This document shows positions 21,640-33,560 of a stretch of DNA of 64,000 bases, piece after piece. A program made the translations under genes and the position numbers. Numbering within the stretch: the first letter of the stretch is position 1; each line of letters begins with the position of its first letter. The notes under the pieces are model-generated. The model saw only the letters and a program-made list of their open reading frames with translations, was not told where the DNA came from and searched no databases. The DNA comes from Kappaphycus alvarezii (lineage: Eukaryota > Rhodophyta > Florideophyceae > Gigartinales > Solieriaceae), in the NCBI GenBank assembly GCA_002205965.3, contig NADL03000146.1:124001-188000 (forward strand). Direction: 5' to 3'.

Positions 21640-22660
21640 CTCGTCTCGAAGGTGGAAAATCTCAAGGAAAGAGGACCGGGAAAAGTTGGTGAACGTGCTC
21701 AAGGAGAAGGACGTGATAGCGTGGTATATACATGATTTGGAGCCGGCTCGGGTGCCGGTGGTGCACTCTTTCGAGGTGATGGATGAGACTCCGATACACT
21801 CGAAGGCCCGCCGAATGCCGCCAAAGCATAACCAAGTAGTGAGGAAAGAGGTGGATGAGTTATTGGGAGCTGGGATTATCACGCCGTCGAGGTCCGCCTG
21901 GTCCTTTTTTCGGTGGTGATCGCCGCGAAGAAAGACAAAAGGCCACGGTTCTGCGTCGATTAATGTCAGTTGAGCCTGGTGATGAAGCCATACCGCTGGC
22001 CACTACCGAAGATCGAGGAGCTATTCGAAGTTCTGTCTAGTTCGAAGGTCTTCACGACCCTAGATCTGTATACCGGATATTGGAAAGTAAGTATGGCCGA
22101 AAGTTGCAAGGAGAAGAAAACGTTCGTTTCTAGGTACGGAACGTACAAGTTTGAATTTATGCCGTTCGGTTTAATGAACGCATCAGCGACATTCCAACGA
22201 ATGATGGATGAAGTTCTCAGGGGTCTACCCCTCTCCATGGTTTACGTGGATGACGTGATCATCTTCTGCCAGACGAGAAAAACACGTAGGTCATTGTCAG
22301 GAGGTTTTCAAAAGGATTCAAGAGGCGAGACTGAAGCTCAAGGTAACAAAGTGCAGTTTCGCGCACTCGGAGGTCAAGTTGCTAGGGCACGTGGTTAACG
22401 GTCGACGCCGACAAGATAAAGGATATAGTGGAGGCCCCAGAGCCGAGAAATGTGACCGCACTGAGAAGTTTTCTCGGGTTCGCGCGGTACTATCGACGCT
22501 TTATACGGAACTTCGCAGATAGTTCCGCAGTGCTGCATCCGGCAACCTCCGTTAAGAAGGAATTTGAGTGGACCACGTGAATGCAGGAGGCCTTTGAGTA
22601 CTTGAAAGAGAAGCTGACTACGCCTCCAGTCCTCGCGTCCCGGATTTCGACTCTCCTTTC
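21640..22660 (+). pseudogene. Gypsy 2 reverse transcriptase
   Basis: The RT can be read from VLKEKDVIAWYIHDLEPA (about 21690-21740), through PRFCVDYR-type sequence after 21930, MKPYRWPLPKIEELFEVL (21976 onward), LDLYTGYWKVSM and MPFGLMNASATFQRMMDEVL, to the active site VYVDDVIIF (about 22240-22265), which keeps both aspartates. The thumb region has RSFLGFARYYRRF-type sequence near 22470-22510 in another frame. At least three frame changes make it a pseudogene. Confidence 0.9.
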
Positions 22661-23035
22661 GTGATGGAGACGGATGCTTCGTCGATCGCCCTAGGACTGG
22701 TCCTCTCTCAGAAGAAAGAAAATGGAAAGTTGCACCCAGTTCAGTTCGCATCTCAGACGATGACAGAGCAGGAACGTCGGTACACTACGAGCGAACGGGA
22801 AGCACTTTCTGTAAGGTTCGCTCTCAAGAAATTTCGTGTGTATCTGTTGTCCGATACACCGTTCGTGGTATATACGCATCACCAGGCCCTTCAGACGGCT
22901 TTCAAGGAGAAGGACATGAATGGAAGGTTGGCGAGGTGGATGGATTTGATTGGCGTATACGACTTTGAAATTAAGTACAGGCCTGGAAAGACCAATGCAG
23001 CGGCTGATTATCTCTCTCGCATACCCGCCGTAGAG
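22661..23035 (+). pseudogene. Gypsy 2 RNase H with lost catalytic Asp
   Basis: The open stretch starts METDASSIALGLVLSQ (first Asp) and continues with SEREALSVRFALKKF (Glu), then VVYTHHQALQTAF, where functional copies have TDH, and NAAADYLSR (last Asp). The third catalytic Asp is therefore His (CAT). The corresponding block at 33870-33930 in Gypsy 3 keeps SDHQAL, supporting a point change here. Confidence 0.88.
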
Positions 23036-23199
23036 CTTGAAGACACGATGGGAGAAAACTACAAGAAGGGCCTAGTGCCGATGATGCAGTGTGAAGATTC
23101 TAAACTATATGGACTGGAGCCGGACCTACAGGACATCACGAGATTTCTGGCCGGGGAAAGTGTTCAGGAAACGGATCCAAAGAAGAAAATCGCCATTCG

Positions 23200-23780
23200 G
23201 AGGAAAGCGAAGAGATTCATGATTTGGAACGACACTCTGTTCCGACGGGAGAAGGATGGACTGCGCGTTGTCCCGCCGATTGGGCAGCGTGAAGAAACAT
23301 TGAGAGCTTTCCACGATGATGTCGGTCATTGGGATTCTGGCTCTACAAGGAAGTTTGTGAAGGATAGTTTTTTGGTGGCCGGGGGTGTATCAGGACGTGA
23401 CGGAGCATGTCAAGGCTTGCGCGGACTGTCAAGACGCACGAAGACTACCGACTTATCATACAAGTCTTAGAGCGCCCGTTACCGGGTTGTTTGAAACGTT
23501 TTCAGTTGACTTCGCGAACCCTTTCAAGTCATCCCGGAGGGGAAAGAGGTTTGCTCTAATTGCGGTTGAACACATGACGAGTTGGCCAATAGCTTGGGTA
23601 ACGGTGAAGTTTTTCGGTAACGAAGCGGGGGAATTGCCAGTTTGGAGATTGCGGCGAGTGATTCGGTGTGAACGAAGCTCGAAGAGGTTATAGGCACCCA
23701 AGTTGAGAGAGAACGTGGTCCGGAGCTAGCGGGGAAGGAGTCTGATCGTAGCACCATTGAGAATTAGGTAGACAACGGAA
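23200..23780 (+). pseudogene. Gypsy 2 integrase, truncated
   Basis: The zinc-binding module (HDDVGHWDSGSTRKF, then VKACADCQDAR) and the first catalytic Asp (ETFSVDFANPF, about 23490-23530) are visible. The second block is degenerate (ERERGPELAGKE where TDRGPEF-type sequence is expected). Nothing resembling the catalytic Glu block follows. The element ends near 23780. Confidence 0.8.
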
Positions 23781-24600
23781 GATGAAAGTTAGTGGAGGTG
23801 TCACGTGAGGTTTGTGGATACTTACGGTGGGTTAGTAGTGTGTTTGCCGGAGGCGATGAAGAGGAGTTTGTTAGTAGTTGCAACGTCACGCCAAGGGGGC
23901 CCCGCCAGGAGTACGCCAGCTATTTAAACAGCACGTTGGCGCTTCTCAGAGGCAAGCGGGGATGGTTGAGGGCGTACCGCAGTAATTGATGGTTGATAGA
24001 CTGGACTTGGGTTGGAAGGGCATGAAGTTCGTAGGCAGGCAGCGTAGGGGTTTCGGCTGGGGTTGCACTGTCTATTTGTGCGCCCGTGGCGCACAATGAG
24101 TGTGTGGGGGCGTTTGGGCTGTGAGAGCTCACCTAGTAATCTGGGGAGATACTGTGTTGTATCTCTCCAGTCGGTTAGGGTTACGTGCTGTGTTACCACC
24201 ACCCGGCGCATTACAGTATAGGTTTATATACTATACTGTGTCGAAGATGCACTGAAAATAGAAAGGAAAGGTTCCGCTTGACCGAAAGGAAGGACAAGAA
24301 AAATAAAGGACATTCACAATCATTACAGTACCTGGCGAAAATTACTGTATCCTTTTATTGTACAGCGCGAGCCATTTAATAATATTTGGCCATTTCAGAA
24401 TAAGCATATCATTAAAATTTAATGAAATCATTAGTCAAACGTTACATCTGCTATGTACAAAAACTAAGCATTTTCGGACCGCCAAACTGACGTCCGAGAA
24501 GTATAGTACTGTACTGTACAGTATGCACATTCCTCGATATGGCTGTTGCCGTTCGCCATGGCACGCGTCCCGATTATGCCTATGCAACGACAACCAATTA
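23781..24600. other. No gene seen
   Basis: Spacer between Gypsy 2 and the LINE-like RT. It holds TACTGTACTGTACAGTA at about 24505-24522 and further ACAGTA motifs (24212, 24325). Confidence 0.45.
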
Positions 24601-25860
24601 CCTACGTATGCTCCTGTTCGCCCTCGTGCTGAAATCTCTGCTGCTCGAACTCCGCAATACCTTTTCACACCTCCCCCTTAAATTCTGGTACACAGATGAC
24701 GTAAAACTCATTGTGGCACTGTAACACGATCGCTATGTGCTCGAGTTTCTCACCGACCGTCGACGGCCTCTGAGTTCCACACCAACAATTCCCGCGACAA
24801 GACTGCTTCATGGCCGCCGACCACCCAGTCCTAGTACCTCCTAACCGCCGCCGCAATGTCTTGCGACTTCAAGACCGCGGAGGTCACTTCTGTGCTCGGA
24901 AGCCCGTTTGGCAGTATCGCGTGATGCCTCCACCTCCTTGACGTCAACCTCGACACTATCCGAACTTTCTGTACATCTCTTGTCATTTTGAACGACCCCC
25001 ATCTCGCCTTTCAGATTCTTCGCTGCTGCGCTCCTCCTGTCGGCTTAGGTATCTTTTTCGCAGTACCCCGTCGCATTTAACCGCTTCCCTTGCCAAGTCC
25101 TTTGACGAGGAATGCGAAGGGTATTCGAAAGCAAACGTCACCGCAAAACCGACACAGGCTGGAACCAGCCTACACTGCCCTTCGCCTAAGGTGGCCTCGG
25201 CTTATGTCAAACCCAAGGAGTCAAATCATCTGCGTGAGCAATATCTCTCCTCGCAAACTCGGCACTGGTACAACAGTTTCTTGGCTATTCCCCACTCGGC
25301 ACTGTCCACCCCCTCGCTCCGTAATATGAACCCCTTGCAATCGCCCTCAACCTCCCTGCTGACCTCCAACTACGGAACTTAGTCTCCCGGACGCCCCAAC
25401 AGGACGCCTCCGACCCCGTCATCTGTAGCAAGAAATAACCGTACACCTCCATACCGACATATTTCTCCGTCTGCAACAGCAAACACCCGCATCCTTCACT
25501 GATCACCGTGCCCGCTTGGCAGCCGCTGCCTCCAAAAGCCTCATCCGCTCAATTCTACACCCTACTAGTATTCAGGAACCACTTCATCGAGGCCGAGGTG
25601 TGGCGCACTATGGATGACGTTCGCCTCGGTATACCCTAAGTTGGAATGCATCCGTCTCTGCGCGATGTGCGCGACAAGCACCACCCAGCACTTCCCAATA
25701 CTTGGTGCACCCGTATACCACGCCTCCGTTTGTGGGATCGCTGTGGAGGCCGTGAGGCGACAGGACCGCCCACGCGACACTCTACCTCTTGCGACAAGCT
25801 CTGTGGTGTGAAACTCTGTGGATCTTTCTCCCTCCTACCGTCCCGTATCCATTCAGATTG
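24600..25860 (+). pseudogene. LINE-like reverse transcriptase fragment 1
   Basis: The plus strand reads LLFALVLKSLLLELRNTF, then LPLKFWYTDDVKLIV (about 24625-24720). This is the 'LGPLLFALVL...WYxDD' active-site neighbourhood of a non-LTR-type RT. Downstream, GGLGLCQTQGVKSSA (about 25190-25230) and RLAAAASKSLIRSIL (about 25510-25555) fit the thumb/linker part of the same family, which also occurs at 37540-39960. Sequence upstream of the active site is missing and stops are frequent, so this is a 5'-truncated dead copy. Confidence 0.6.
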
Positions 25861-25924
25861 ACGAAGGTCGTTTCATAAAAAATAAAACTTGTTCCTTTCT
25901 TGAATCAGACTCAAACTCTCTACA

Positions 25925-27270
25925 GTTAAACTATACATTACGGAAGTGCAATTCAATCCGCCTGCGCCGCTTGTTACGATAGCGCTCCTGAAAGTTACGA
26001 CGCCTAGTAGCAATATCCTCGCCAATAGAATATAGCCTCTTTTTGAACCGCTTTTGCTGAGTGTTGTCTTCTGAGCGCAGAGGATGCATCTGAATGTGAA
26101 TATTTGACAATGCTACACAAGGAAGAAAAAAGCAATCGCAGCGGTCTTCTTTCCAGCGCTCTTACTGTCAATTACCTCCCACAGTGAGCACAACCGCCCG
26201 AAAAAAATTTCCACGATAATACGATTAGACGACATTTTCTTTTTTGCGGCCTCTTCTTCACGACTTAAATTCCATTACGCGGCTTCTTTTTCGGAATCAA
26301 TGCCCTGGTCAATTTCATCGCCCATGGTACGCTTTATCCATTAATACGCTCCAATAGTTTGGGAACTCACCACAGAGGGGACCAATGTCGGCATTTCTTT
26401 TTCGGAAAGTGTCTTCTTGAGAGCCTCTCTGTGGAAGTCAATATTCAGCTGAAACATTTCCAAATCAGCCACTGACCCCGGGTAGTACATCGAACAGTTC
26501 AGAGCCTGTCCTTTCGGAAGCACAGACACTTCGACTTTGAAACTTTAAAGGTTGTGTTTCCCACTAAAATAAACCTTCCTCTCCTGCATATTTCCACTCG
26601 GCCTGTTCGCTTGTTGAAAAGTGACATCAGCAGCGTACCTAGCGGTAGGGTAGTACTTAAACTTATTACCGTCTTGAAGCATCTGATCGAAAGGAAGAAG
26701 AGTCCAATTACGTTCTACAATTGCTTCGTAAAGAGGGCCACTAAGCAGGTACATGAATTTTGTCATCATTTTCTCAAACTTTGGACCTTACAGGCTGAAC
26801 AATTTTACCAGAAATTCCCACTGGGCTCCCACTTTTAATTTTGTTAAAGGCATAAACAACATATCCTTTTCCCCGTACTTCCCCCTCCTATCAGGCCCTA
26901 CGTTACAGCGCTCACTGAAAATTGGCTCCATACTTCCCCAAATAGTGCTGAACTCCGAATAATTGAAGTTGGTCATATCTTGTACTGCTTTCGCGCCCCC
27001 GCTTCGTAGAAGATGTCGAAAACGGGGGAAGGGATGAAGTCTCATCGTCAGTGAAAAATTCGCTGTCGCTACCATCAAATTCCTGCAGTTCCGCTTCTCG
27101 CTCTACCGCAGCGTCTGCAAGAATATGCAGCGCATTCGCCGCCTGCTGTTGTATTGGTATAAGGACGGTAGTTTCAGTTATTGTTGCTTGCTGCGTGGAC
27201 TGTATTTTTGTTGAAGGGTCGGGGAAGATAGGGCAGGGGCAAACAGATAATACTTTTAGAGGATTTAATG
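25925..27270 (-). pseudogene. PIF/Harbinger-like transposase A (DDE_Tnp_4 type)
   Basis: On the minus strand, NFNYSEFSTIWGSMEP (about 26905-26970), ARYAADVTFQQANRPSG and KVYFSGKHNL (26545-26650), YPGSVADLEMFQ (about 26450-26490), RIIVEIFFGRLCSLW (about 26180-26235) and ALSNIHIQMHPLRSED (about 26065-26115) follow in order. DDE_Tnp_4 transposases carry Asp, Asp and Glu in comparable positions (here ADVTFQ, SVADLEMF, VEIFFG). Stops and frame changes make it inactive. It faces a homologous copy at 27830-29095, which shares nearly every block. Confidence 0.75.
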
Positions 27271-27829
27271 GTGTTTCTGAGATTGAAGGTTTTCGGTATG
27301 CGTATATTTTAAAAAATTTGTGACAAGATTGAGATATATATCAATGCCTAGGTCGTTTACAAACAGAGCGGGCTTGCTATTAGAGTTAGTCCTCATTTCT
27401 AGTTGATTTGATTGTAAGTTTACCTTTTAGTCATTGTACCACTAGTCCAATTCCGAAGTTAAACTGATATAAACCTAGGACTGGAAAAAACTACAGGGGA
27501 TAAAACGATTGGATGGTACAGTTTGTAATAGAAAAATTATCAGCTTACAGAAAAAATGTTTTTGATGAAATTAGTACAAAAGCAAACAGATATGCAACGT
27601 TCTTGCGATCTTAGAATATTTCGAAATAAAAAAGGCGGCATAGAAAAAGAACGCCAAATATTTGAAAAGACTGTCTATTCACCAACTTAAACAATCTCGC
27701 ACCCAAGTCTTATACAGTATCCAAGCATCTGATGGTGGCCAAAGATGCAACATCCCCCTCAATGCCACGCCACCGCAACCCAAGTTCCCCTACAATGCCG
27801 ATGCCGCAGTCTTCAGCACTTAACAATCT
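27271..27829. other. Spacer between inverted transposase copies
   Basis: AT-rich, no gene recognised. The N-terminal regions of both transposases may extend into it. Confidence 0.4.
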
Positions 27830-29095
27830 GACAGCATCACCGAGGCTTCCCATGGACTTCGCCTACTACTAGAGGCTGCGATAGAGCGAGATGCGCAAAT
27901 CAACGCGTACAATGGGGACGACCGCCAACAATCAGATGAGGAAAATGACTCTGATTGCCCAATCTTCTATCGATTCTACGAGGCTGGTGGCAGCGACGCG
28001 ATTCTCAAAATGAAAAACTTTAACCCCCAATAGGTTGATTATATTTGGGGGCCTTTTTCCAATTTCGTGTTAATGACCCACAATGTAGGGCGTGGTCGAA
28101 AAAGTGATGTTAGTGAGAAGGATGCATTTTTTATGATGATTGTGGTTGTCAAAAATGGGGGCAATGGGATTTTCTAGCACGAATTTTGGGGAGAAAGGGG
28201 CCATCTTTTGAGATTTTAATCAACCGTTTTGTCCGAGAAATAAGTAGTTTTATGTTTGAGGCAGCGTTGGACTCAGTTGGTGAACAATTTAGCATGGATA
28301 CACTAAGAAATGACGGAACTTTATTTATGCACTATAGCTATGCTAGATACGCTACAGATGTTACTTTTCAGCAAGCGTTTGGAGCTAGTGGTAGTATGCA
28401 GGAAGAAAAAGTATATTTCAGCGGTAAGCATTAGCTTTATAGATTCAAAACAGAAGTTTCTGTTCTACCGAATGGGCTTCCTATAGGATGTTCTAAGCAC
28501 TACCCAGGATGAACTTCAGATTTGAATATTTTTCAAGACAACAGGGAATTTCATGACGAAAATTTAAAGAAAACAAGTGCTGAAGAAATGAGAGAGGATT
28601 CGGGGTAGTTGTCGGAGGAGTATCTGCAGCTGTGGGCTGTTTTGGCAGATAAAGGGTATCAAGGTATTGGTGAATTTACGAGGGCTGTGTTGCCCAAAAA
28701 TAGACCACAGAATGTACATTTGACAAGAAATAGGCGGGCGCGCAACGACCGTGTTTTATCGGATCAAGTTCTAGTGGAGAACTATTTTGGAAGTCTGTGT
28801 GGCCTTCGGGCTATATTGTCAGCAAAGTGGACGTGGGGCGAGGCCGGGTAGGACGACCATTTTAAAATATTCATGGCGCTAACAAACCTACATATACGAA
28901 TGCATCCGCTACGAAGCGACGACCTGGCTACGCATCGCCGTATTCGTAACAGGCTGTTTTATATAGGGGTGTCTAATGCTCAGAAGTGGAGGCAAGTACA
29001 GCAAAACTGTCGGCGCAAGCGGCGGGCGAGGATGGATGTCCAGTTCCGTGCGACTTCAAGTTTACGCACCGGGAGACATTCCCTTGCTGACTATT
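27830..29095 (+). pseudogene. PIF/Harbinger-like transposase B (DDE_Tnp_4 type)
   Basis: Plus-strand counterpart of transposase A: DDRQQSDEENDSD acidic N-terminus, NFNPQ then YIWGPF (about 28015-28060), NVGRGRKS, ARYATDVTFQQAFGASG and KVYFSGKH (28340-28434), YPGSTSDLNIFQ-like sequence near 28500-28535, VLADKGYQGIGEFTR (28650-28690), VLVENYFGSLCGLRAIL (about 28765-28820) and ALTNLHIRMHPLRSDD (28873-28925). All three catalytic blocks are readable, but stops remain (for example after NFNPQ and after KVYFSGKH). Terminal repeats were not located. Confidence 0.78.
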
Positions 29096-29331
29096 GAGCC
29101 AGTGATGCAATAAAGGATGCTGTACTGTTTTGTTGTTGTCGGCTAGCACGTGTGGGAATTCATGTCGCAACCAAGTTGGCGAAGTTCCGGGCCGCCGGAG
29201 GCTAGCATCCCAACACGGAGAATGTAAACATAATGAAGCGATGCCCAGAATCCTTCTTTCGAATAAGTTAGACTAATCGAGTGTATTTGCCGAGACACGC
29301 ATTGTTAAGGTATTTGTTTGGGCATCTCGCA

Positions 29332-29862
29332 CTACATAGAAGGTTTATGGGGGCTCGAGAATAGGATTTCGCGCTGAGTCCGGATGAGGGAATCAGCGAT
29401 GGGGCGGAGCGTTGCAAGGAAGTCGTGGCGCAGGCGCCATGTGCATTCCTCAGAAGATAGGCGGTTGATTTCCGCTATGATAATTTGATGAAGGGCGGAA
29501 ATGTCAGCAGTGGAGGCGCAGGCGTCACGGGGGTGGAGAATTGCCGTGAATGTGAGTGTCGGGACGATGAGGTCTTGGAAAGTGGCTTGTTGACGGAAGC
29601 ATCGGTAGGCGTGGAGAATGAGGGAGACGGCTCGCTCAGGTGCAACAAGGAAGAAAACAGAGGGAGTGTTCGATTGGAGTACGGGGATTGGTGCGCGTAA
29701 TCCTCCCTCGCGGAGAGCATGGCGGATGTGAGAGGGGTCGCGGATGCGGCCGGTTTGTTCAGCGCCCTGAACGTACACGGAAAGGCAGGGTTCGGGTGAA
29801 CAGAGCCTTCGTGCGGTGGGGGCGATCGCAGAGCAGGCGCGGCGAGTCAGAGGCACCGGTCA
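29332..29862 (-). CDS. Hypothetical minus-strand frame, no ATG
   Basis: A stop-free stretch of about 175 codons reads SHIRHALREGGLRAPIPV and ERAVSLILHAYRCFRQQATF, with a helical C-terminal half. It has no in-frame ATG near its start and no recognised family. It may be a fragment of a real gene whose 5' part is in another frame, or chance. The flanks 29096-29331 and 29863-30159 hold no gene. Confidence 0.2.
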
Positions 29863-30159
29863 GTCGAGCTCTTTGGTGGTGTCGGTTGGGGAAGGGTCCT
29901 GAAGGCGGAGAGCGGGCAGGCATAAGTACCATATAGGCAAAATGGGGTGTTAGTAACGAACAAAAGTATAACAGTACTGTGGTAAGGATTAGAATGTTCA
30001 ACACTGTAGGATTCATACAGTTTGTTGCGTAATTTCTAGTTTTTTGGTCAGTTGGCTGCATTTCAGCCGTTTGGTCTTTTTCGTTCATTTACTGTAATTT
30101 GTTTTATCATATACTTGCACACCCTGCGTATTCGGTATTGTACAGTAGGCCTACTTGCA

Positions 30160-30391
30160 TGATGTGAGCTCTACGCGTACACATGTACACGTCGAGCTCA
30201 CCGTTGTTCTGGTCCATTCGTTTGTAACGGTTCTTTTCACCGTCGGCCTATACAACGGGGAACGGGGGACAGGACTTGAAAGAAAGAAGAGGGGGAGGCA
30301 GGTAAAAAGCGACTCAAGGTGATTTTCTTGTTTATTTGACTCTACTGCGTCGGAAAACGCTAAGTGAAGCGGACAGAAAAGACCGCTTTCA
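30160..30391 (+). repeat. 5' LTR of Gypsy 3
   Basis: From TGATGTGAGCTCTACGCG to about TTTCA, roughly 232 bp. It has a single copy of the TTCTGGTCCATTCGTTTG unit that is doubled in the 3' LTR. Confidence 0.85.
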
Positions 30392-30392
30392 T

Positions 30393-30411
30393 TGGTACTT
30401 CTGTCGAGGGT
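30393..30411 (+). promoter_or_regulatory. Candidate primer-binding site of Gypsy 3
   Basis: TGGTACTTCTGTCGAGGG begins just after the 5' LTR. A TGG start is expected for pairing with a tRNA 3' CCA end. The tRNA is not identified. Confidence 0.5.
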
Positions 30412-30428
30412 GCTTTCGCTATTCAATA

Positions 30429-31310
30429 TGGGCGAGAAAAATATCCTGTTTGACGGGTCTGCCGTGACAGACAACGATTACTTTTTGTTCTACTTCGAGA
30501 ATGTCGTGACAGAAGAGGGATCTCGAGAAGAGGAGGCTCGGTCTCTGATCAAGTACCTCCGAGGAGAGGCGTTTCAGTTCTTTTACAAGACGTTCACGTA
30601 AGATAGAAAGTTGACTAAGGAAGGGAAAGAGTACGACAAGGTCTGAGAGGCGCTCAGGAAGAAGTATCAACCCAAGGAAGATCCGCGTGTCGCGGTTGAG
30701 AAAGCTTTAAGTCTCCAGTTCCATGGAGGCGATCTTGCTTCGTTCGTGAAGAAGGCTGATGAGTCTTAAGAAGCTGCCTGCCTCACAGAAGATCAGAAGT
30801 TCTTCTTTTTGAACAAGGCGCGGTAGTAGAGGAACCACTGAGGTATTTTGTGGTACTACATGCACCTTCCTCGTGCTCAGAATTGATTTTATCCTTAAAC
30901 CAATATCAGATGTCTACCAAACGCTTTGGCATACCACAGACATCTCCTTCTGTGAAGCATGTTTCCGTAAGAGATCCTTTGTGAGAGGAGAGGTTAAACA
31001 TGTTCAAGCAAAGCAAAGGGAGGATAAGATTGATGAATTAGCATCCCAGCTGGCCGAGTTATCCCTCCTGGTTAAGAAAGGTGGATCAAGCTCAGGGGAG
31101 AGCGGTAGACAGGCGGGGCGCATCCAGACCACTTCTTTAGGTGGGAGTGAAATTCCCCGATGCGGGTATTGTGGGAAGGCCAGGAATGATGAGAGGAGCT
31201 GCTGGAAAAAGGACCGGTAAGAACGTTTGGCGAAACCTTGTCCCTACTACGGTAAGAATGGGCATGGTGACGACGATTGCTGGGCGAAGAAGAAGCGGGA
31301 AGAATCACAA
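30429..31310 (+). pseudogene. Gypsy 3 gag
   Basis: An ATG at 30429 opens MGEKNILFDGSAVTDNDYF, with EEARSLIKYLRGEAFQFFY close behind, a capsid-like helical pattern. After frame changes come EGKEYDKV, ALRKKYQPKED and, near 31160-31210, CGYCGKARNDERSCWKK. The last is a CCHC-type knuckle whose His position is Asn. Gag would package the element RNA. Stops at about 30601 and beyond show decay. Confidence 0.7.
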
Positions 31311-31772
31311 AAGTCTGAGACGAGTAAAGGATTTAACTTCATATAATAGTCAGAGGTGGGGTCCCGGGGCCTCTGTCCGGAGATCGAGAGACGTTAAACC
31401 GCTGACCAAAAGGCCGATGACTGGGAGAGAGGGACCGATGGACATCCTACGTGTCATCAATATTCCCCAGGAGGAACCTTCCATGAAGATGCTGAAGAAG
31501 ATCCCGAAAGTAAGAAATGTGAAGAAGGGCAACAGCCAGAATGACGGCAGGAAGTGTTTAGAGGGATTTGTGGAGAGGTACGATGTTCAGGCCGGCCTTG
31601 CACAAGCAAACGCAGGAGTTTCATTTGGACAAATCCTCAGGAATGACCTCAAGAATGCTTATAAGTCGTTGAGAAAGCTGTTGAAGCGTGCAGTTGGTCG
31701 CGTGTCCAGGGTGAACGAGTTCTCAGGCAGGGAATCCGATAAGCAGCCGATTACCCATGAGGGGAAGAGAGC

Positions 31773-32507
31773 CGAATGATTGGTTCTGCAAGCAGGCCTG
31801 AGCCTCGTTCCAATGTGGTTAGAGGAAAAATTATCGCTTCCACCGGAATGAAAGGGCGGAGGTTGCGGATGGTATCAGTGAAGTTATATGGGAGCCAGGA
31901 GAAGGACTTGTTGGACACTGGGGCGTTGAGAAACATTATTTCGCGTAAGCTGTGTGAGGAGCTTCACCTGAGTCCAAAGGGTTCTCGCCGGATCACGGTC
32001 GCCAACGGCGCAATGGCAAACGTCCTGGGTGAGTTTGCTGGCGTCCCGGTCACCTTAGACACCTTGACTGTGCTGTTCGCGTTCCTCGTGCTGGCGGACT
32101 CCCCATTTGACCTCATTATTGGAGCCCTGGCCATGAAAGCGCTTGGTTCTCGCATCGATATGCCGCGGTTGTCGTTGTCTTTCGCCATAGGTGGTGAGTC
32201 AGGGATATCTGTCAACATGCCGTTGCATCCTGAAGAAATTGATGAGGTGGGTGAGGAGGAAGCAGAGTTCACCTCGTCATCTGATGATGATGATCACCCT
32301 GACGATGAACAGCTGTTAGATGGTGACGACTCTAGCGACGAGTATGCCGGTCTGGTGGCGGCCGGAAAAGATACTGGTGCCAACAATGATGGGCATTCTG
32401 TCGTTGGGTACACCATAAACCAAGGAGCTAGCATCAATGTTGTCGAAACTGAAGAAGACAACACGGAAGAAGAAATGGTGATTTGTGTGAAGGAAGTAGA
32501 TTTATAA
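31773..32507 (+). pseudogene. Gypsy 3 retropepsin-like protease with acidic tail
   Basis: The 244-codon open stretch has the retropepsin signature: KDLLDTGALRNIISRKL (about 31900-31955, DTGA active site), then ITVANGAMANVLGEF and the closing FDLIIGALAMKAL (about 32105-32145). A strongly acidic tail follows (SSSDDDDHPDDEQ). The protease would mature the Gag-Pol polyprotein. This block is intact over its whole length and is the best preserved part of the element. Confidence 0.85.
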
Positions 32508-32693
32508 GGTGCACAAGATTCCAGACAGAATGCCGAAGGTATCGAAGTGATGGAAGTCCAGGTGAAGCAAGAGAATATTGGAGCAACGTTAGACAGCTTA
32601 AGGGGAATAAATAGTTTTGCAGAGCTTGATGACGACAAAACAAGAGTAGTCGTTCGAGCACTGTCACCGGCCCCAGTGAGGCATCAGAAGTAG

Positions 32694-33560
32694 TTGGCTA
32701 AGATGCTCTTGGAAGGAAAGAATGTCATGGCCTGGAGCGTCAATAATATTACGCCCGGGAAAGTCTCCTTTACGCATTCCGTCGAACTTGACGACGAGAC
32801 GCCTATCTGCGAGCCGGTCCGGAGGGTCCCGCCCAAATACAACAATATCATCCGGAATGAAGTGGCTCGGATGTTGGACGGGGGCTTTTTCGTCCATCGG
32901 AGTCGCCATGGGGCTTCGGTGTCGTCATAGTGGCAAAGAAGGGTGGAGAGCATCGGTTCTGCGCTGACTTTCATCCACTGAACAAGAGGATAAAGACCAA
33001 CAAATGGCCTCTACCGAACATAGTAAGTTGCTAGGAGATGCAAGGGTGCGTGGTGTTCACCACGCTTGATCTCTTCACTGTTACTGTAACATCCGCCTCG
33101 ATGATATAATGCAAAAGATGACGACGTTTAGGTGTAAGTACGGGTCTTTTTGTTTTGTCTTTATGCCGTTCGGGGTTAAAACGGAACTGCTTGCTTTCAA
33201 AGGATGGCTACGATGTTACTGGAGACATACTTTCGTCGTGGTGTACATTGACGACTTCTTTATTAAATCGAAGACGTGAGAGGAGCATCTGGCACATGTG
33301 AGGATGGTTCTTGAGCGGTTGAGAGGTGTAAACCTCAAGCTGAAGTTGAAGAAGTGCACATTTGGCGCACCGCAAGTGGAGATGCCAGGTCACGTTGTGA
33401 GTGAGACAGGTGTTAAGAGGGACCCGGGTAAAATAGAGGCAATAGCCAAGGTGCCTACTCCCAAATCGAAAAGGGAGCTAAGGTCTTTCTTGGGAATGGC
33501 TTCGTACTACCGAAGGTTCATTAGGGGGTTAGCCCACATTGCGACCCTTTGCACGTGTTG
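32694..33560 (+). pseudogene. Gypsy 3 reverse transcriptase
   Basis: NVMAWSVNNITPGKVSFTHS and PVRRVPPKYNNIIRNEV lead into EHRFCADFHPLNKRIKT (about 32945-32995), then MPFGV near 33165, the active site VVYIDDFFIKS (about 33235-33270, both aspartates present) and the thumb KRELRSFLGMASYYRRFIRG (about 33470-33530). Between 33000 and 33230 the sequence is badly shifted. The frame changes at 32920, 33010 and 33290, at least. Confidence 0.9.

Larger units (their letters stand above)
20404..23780 (+). mobile_element. Ty3/Gypsy element 2, decayed, no LTRs found
   Basis: The plus strand carries gag-like sequence, RT, RNase H and a truncated integrase in Gypsy order. No protease active site (DTG/DSG) was found between gag and RT, and no CCHC knuckle. 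No repeated LTR sequence was seen on the two sides. Motif wording (FETFSVDF, VLKEKDVIAW) resembles the element at 30160-36854, so both probably belong to one lineage. Confidence 0.88.

Noticed and set aside
29759..30088. Minus-strand frame near the Gypsy 3 5' LTR
   Set aside because: Basic low-complexity translation with no domain, overlapping another frame.
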